DNA from: Candidatus Poribacteria bacterium | GTDB taxonomy: Bacteria > Poribacteria > WGA-4E > PCPOR2b | Assembly (NCBI GenBank): GCA_022822785.1 | Contig: JAJEAL010000096.1 | Location: 1-64,000, forward strand | Direction of reading: 5' to 3' | DNA length: 64,000 nucleotides | Shown here: positions 61,975-64,000 of the stretch, one piece after another | How the letters are laid out: each line of letters begins with the position of its first letter | Numbering within the stretch: position 1 is the stretch's first letter | Program-made: the position numbers and the translations under genes | Notes under the pieces: model-generated | Databases searched by the model: none | The model's input: only the letters and a program-made list of their open reading frames with translations | Told to the model about the DNA's origin: nothing

Positions 61975-63054
61975 TTATTCTTTAGCGGCGAGAATCAATG
62001 ACTCGGTAACCTTAATGAGTTCATCTTGATGGAGTTCACCCATCACCGTAAAATTCAGATCGGAAATAGACCACTGCAGAATATGCGTTGGTCCACGCTT
62101 TTCGTGCCGAGTGTCTGTCCCCTGGATCTGTAAGTGTTCCACACCCTTCCGTTCAGCGTTCCGGTCGCTTCCCTGTTTTCCTTTCGATTCAAACACTGTA
62201 AACGTCAGCATACCGTCTGTATATCGCAGATAAACTGTTTCCGAACGATGTTTGAAATATCGGGTTTCTAGAAGTTGAAAACCGGGGGGAAGATAAGTCG
62301 GTTCAATGAGTTTGCCGTCCAGAACCGTTTTTGCTTCGTCAAGTGTGATTGACTGACTTCGACGACGCCTCTTTTCAATCGGAGATCTTGCGTCACGGCG
62401 CCATTCGGCTAACTTCTGCTTGACTGCCTCCTCAGTAAAGCTGATTTGCGTATAAACAGACATAAAACGGAGGGTGCCGTCCGGGTCAAAGTCTTCGATC
62501 CGCAAGATAACTCCTGTGTCGCGTGCAAGGTAGAGACGTTTGGTCGGGCGTGCCTCAAATCGTGGAGAAACCGTTACCAAATCAGTTTCCTGCGCTGCGA
62601 TCGGATCCGCGGGAGTCAAAGCGAATGTATAATTCTGTGCAAGCAGTTCAACCTCCTTTTGAGAAAGAGCTGTCATCCGTTTCCGATTCAGCGAAAATCT
62701 TCTTCGATCCCCACGCCTGTTGTCTCGTCTGACATCGCGCCGATTTCGTTCGCTACTTTTCTGTGATTCTTGATCGCTGAGTTTTAGGGAATGGCCAGTT
62801 TCCAAAATTGGCAATACGGTGACGGCATGAACCTCCGGAGGTTGATGGATCACTGCTTCCTCACGAGCGATCGTCCCACGTGACGTATTTATAACAATCA
62901 GGCGAGCACCGACGTAAGCAACTTTCTCCTCTGCATTCATTATACGTTTGAGGATCTTCAGTGACTCAGGCGATGCCTCTGCGTTTGTATTCAAAATCAG
63001 CAGCATCAACACGGTTGATAATAACCAACCTACGTCTCTCGGCTTTAAAATCAT
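61975..63054 (-). CDS. RseB/MucB-like periplasmic regulator
   Basis: This 359-residue exported protein has a signal peptide (NTNAEA). The N-terminal domain is LolA/RseB-like (YVGARLIVINTSRGTIAREEAVIHQPP). An Arg-rich insertion follows at about 105-130. The C-terminal part (YLPPGFQLLETRYF, YTDGMLTFTVFES) matches the second RseB domain. RseB guards the anti-sigma factor against proteolysis. It starts 5 nt after the anti-sigma gene. Confidence 0.82.
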   Translation of the reverse strand: MILKPRDVGWLLSTVLMLLILNTNAEASPESLKILKRIMNAEEKVAYVGARLIVINTSRGTIAREEAVIHQPPEVHAVTVLPILETGHSLKLSDQESQKSSERNRRDVRRDNRRGDRRRFSLNRKRMTALSQKEVELLAQNYTFALTPADPIAAQETDLVTVSPRFEARPTKRLYLARDTGVILRIEDFDPDGTLRFMSVYTQISFTEEAVKQKLAEWRRDARSPIEKRRRRSQSITLDEAKTVLDGKLIEPTYLPPGFQLLETRYFKHRSETVYLRYTDGMLTFTVFESKGKQGSDRNAERKGVEHLQIQGTDTRHEKRGPTHILQWSISDLNFTVMGELHQDELIKVTESLILAAKE

Positions 63055-63059
63055 GGCTA

Positions 63060-63599
63060 TTAATCTCCTAGATGAACTTCCAGAAGAAGGTCGGTGTTAT
63101 CTTGGATAGTGGTATCTGGTATATTGGTATCTGCACCAAATGAATCCGTGACAGCATACGAATATAATGGATTATATGCAGTGTCCTCGGTGTGAACTGC
63201 TAGGTAGAAATCCAGCGGATCGGCCGTATATGTGTCTTGGGTAGCGGGGATCATCAGATTAAAGTAGACAAGCGCTACAACTAAGCCGACCATCGCCAAG
63301 GCACCGACACTGCTGATAGCTGGACGGCATACCCAATCCCATAGTTCACCAAAGCTGGGGAGCTGTCTTCTTCGAACAGGGCCTCGGTCTGCCAACTGTG
63401 GCAGAACTGTATCGGCGATTGGAGGTGCTTCATGCGTTAACGCGCCAATCCACTGACGATTTCGTTGAAAGTCAGCGAGAATCGCAGTACACTCACGGCA
63501 TTCGCTCAGATGTACCTCGACACTTAAGCGTTGTTCCGGACTTAACTCATCGTCCAGATATGCGGAGAGCTGTTTTTGAATGCGATTGTGATTTTTCAT
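63060..63599 (-). CDS. Zinc-finger anti-sigma factor
   Basis: This 179-residue protein has the ZAS motif H-x3-C-x2-C (His30, Cys34, Cys37 in HLSECRECTA), one membrane helix near 92-115 and a periplasmic tail. ATG 63599 has GAGGGA upstream; the longer frame to 63683 overlaps the upstream gene. It should bind an ECF sigma factor on the cytoplasmic side. The usual sigma gene just upstream is missing; an unrelated gene stands there. Confidence 0.88.
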   Translation of the reverse strand: MKNHNRIQKQLSAYLDDELSPEQRLSVEVHLSECRECTAILADFQRNRQWIGALTHEAPPIADTVLPQLADRGPVRRRQLPSFGELWDWVCRPAISSVGALAMVGLVVALVYFNLMIPATQDTYTADPLDFYLAVHTEDTAYNPLYSYAVTDSFGADTNIPDTTIQDNTDLLLEVHLGD

Positions 63600-63633
63600 G
63601 GTAATCCCTCGTCGGGCGGTTGGTTTTAGTATC

Positions 63634-64000
63634 TTAGTTCCGAAGGTCTTCGAGCTTAATGATTTCTCCGTTCTCTTGAACAATGTACATAAACCCCATC
63701 CTATCGATTACAATTCCTTCTTGGTCATGTCCCGGTATCAGGTACTGGTGGCGAACGTTCCCATCGAGCGTTATTTCCTGCAGCAGGTTCGTCGTGTCGC
63801 TCATGACAAGCAGACACTGGCGCTCTTGGTCGTAGGCAAGCCCGGAGATATCGATAATCGGCAACGAGAAGAAACGAGAAATCTGCCCTTCAATTTTATC
63901 GGCATCTGAGAAAGCCTTCGATGACAGGAGCGGAACAGTAACTTCGCAGATGACTGACGGCTCTTTCCCTTCCTTTAAGCTGAAAGATTGATTTCCGACC
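63634..64000 (-). CDS. SdiA-regulated-like beta-propeller protein, C-terminal part
   Basis: The frame is open from the right edge to TAA at 63634 (121 residues visible); the N-terminus is outside the window. IDISGLAYDQERQCLLVMSD, QEITLDGNV and DQEGIVIDRMGFMYIVQENGEI match the SdiA-regulated (YjiK) family, a phytase/esterase-like propeller. An apparent start at 63864 (TTG) lies inside a longer frame. The role is not known. Confidence 0.72.
   Translation of the reverse strand, partial: VGNQSFSLKEGKEPSVICEVTVPLLSSKAFSDADKIEGQISRFFSLPIIDISGLAYDQERQCLLVMSDTTNLLQEITLDGNVRHQYLIPGHDQEGIVIDRMGFMYIVQENGEIIKLEDLRN

Overview
The window reads as chromosome of an uncultured Gram-negative bacterium. It encodes outer-membrane beta-barrels, many lipoproteins, a zinc-finger anti-sigma factor with an RseB-like partner, and an RsbU/V/W-type partner-switching module. 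The gene mix is typical of Candidatus Poribacteria or a related sponge or marine lineage: phytanoyl-CoA dioxygenases, enolase-superfamily enzymes, SMP-30, periplasmic WD40 proteins, carboxypeptidase-regulatory-like domains, an ECF sigma factor with a long C-terminal extension, and many small palindromic repeats. That placement is inference; there is no rRNA gene here to test it.

Layout. 0-0.7 kb: a GC-rich P-loop kinase fragment and three tRNA genes with a near-consensus promoter. 1-16.2 kb: seven paralogous Leu/Ile/Val-type substrate-binding lipoproteins (two on +, five in tandem on -) with no permease or ATPase. Between them lie a methyltransferase, a BatA/VWA membrane protein, a membrane-tethered ECF sigma factor fusion and an EEP-family lipoprotein. 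16.4-21.8 kb: a membrane protein, a PhyH dioxygenase, and a porin-BCCT transporter operon. 22-28.4 kb: exported WD40 and carboxypeptidase-regulatory/C-type-lectin proteins, some decayed. 28.8-37 kb: a group with an iron and redox flavour (ABM monooxygenase, Rieske ferredoxin, bacterioferritin, di-heme oxidoreductase, imelysin, porin). 37-37.8 kb: a gene-free cluster of palindromic repeats.

37.8-45 kb is a defence island, all on the minus strand. In transcription order it holds a TIR-like protein, a small unrecognised protein, a PAPS-reductase/DndC-like enzyme, a GHKL ATPase, a GIY-YIG protein, a sulfur-binding-domain/HNH nuclease and the C-terminal remnant of a large protein. I cannot match this set to a named system, and it is the best candidate here for something undescribed. 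A relic of a PAPS-reductase tail just upstream of the HNH gene suggests the cassette was assembled by recombination.

45-64 kb: an orphan HicB-like antitoxin, DUF58, a SpoIIE phosphatase/STAS/RsbW set, GT2-SDR, an alcohol dehydrogenase, a GNAT protein, PhyH beside an unrecognised 644-residue protein, an arsenate reductase-PfkB pair, two enolase-superfamily enzymes, SMP-30, and an RseB/anti-sigma pair. The right edge cuts an SdiA-regulated-like gene. Sigma70-type promoters (TTGACA-like and TATAAT-like hexamers 16-18 bp apart) can be picked out by eye in front of many units and are listed.
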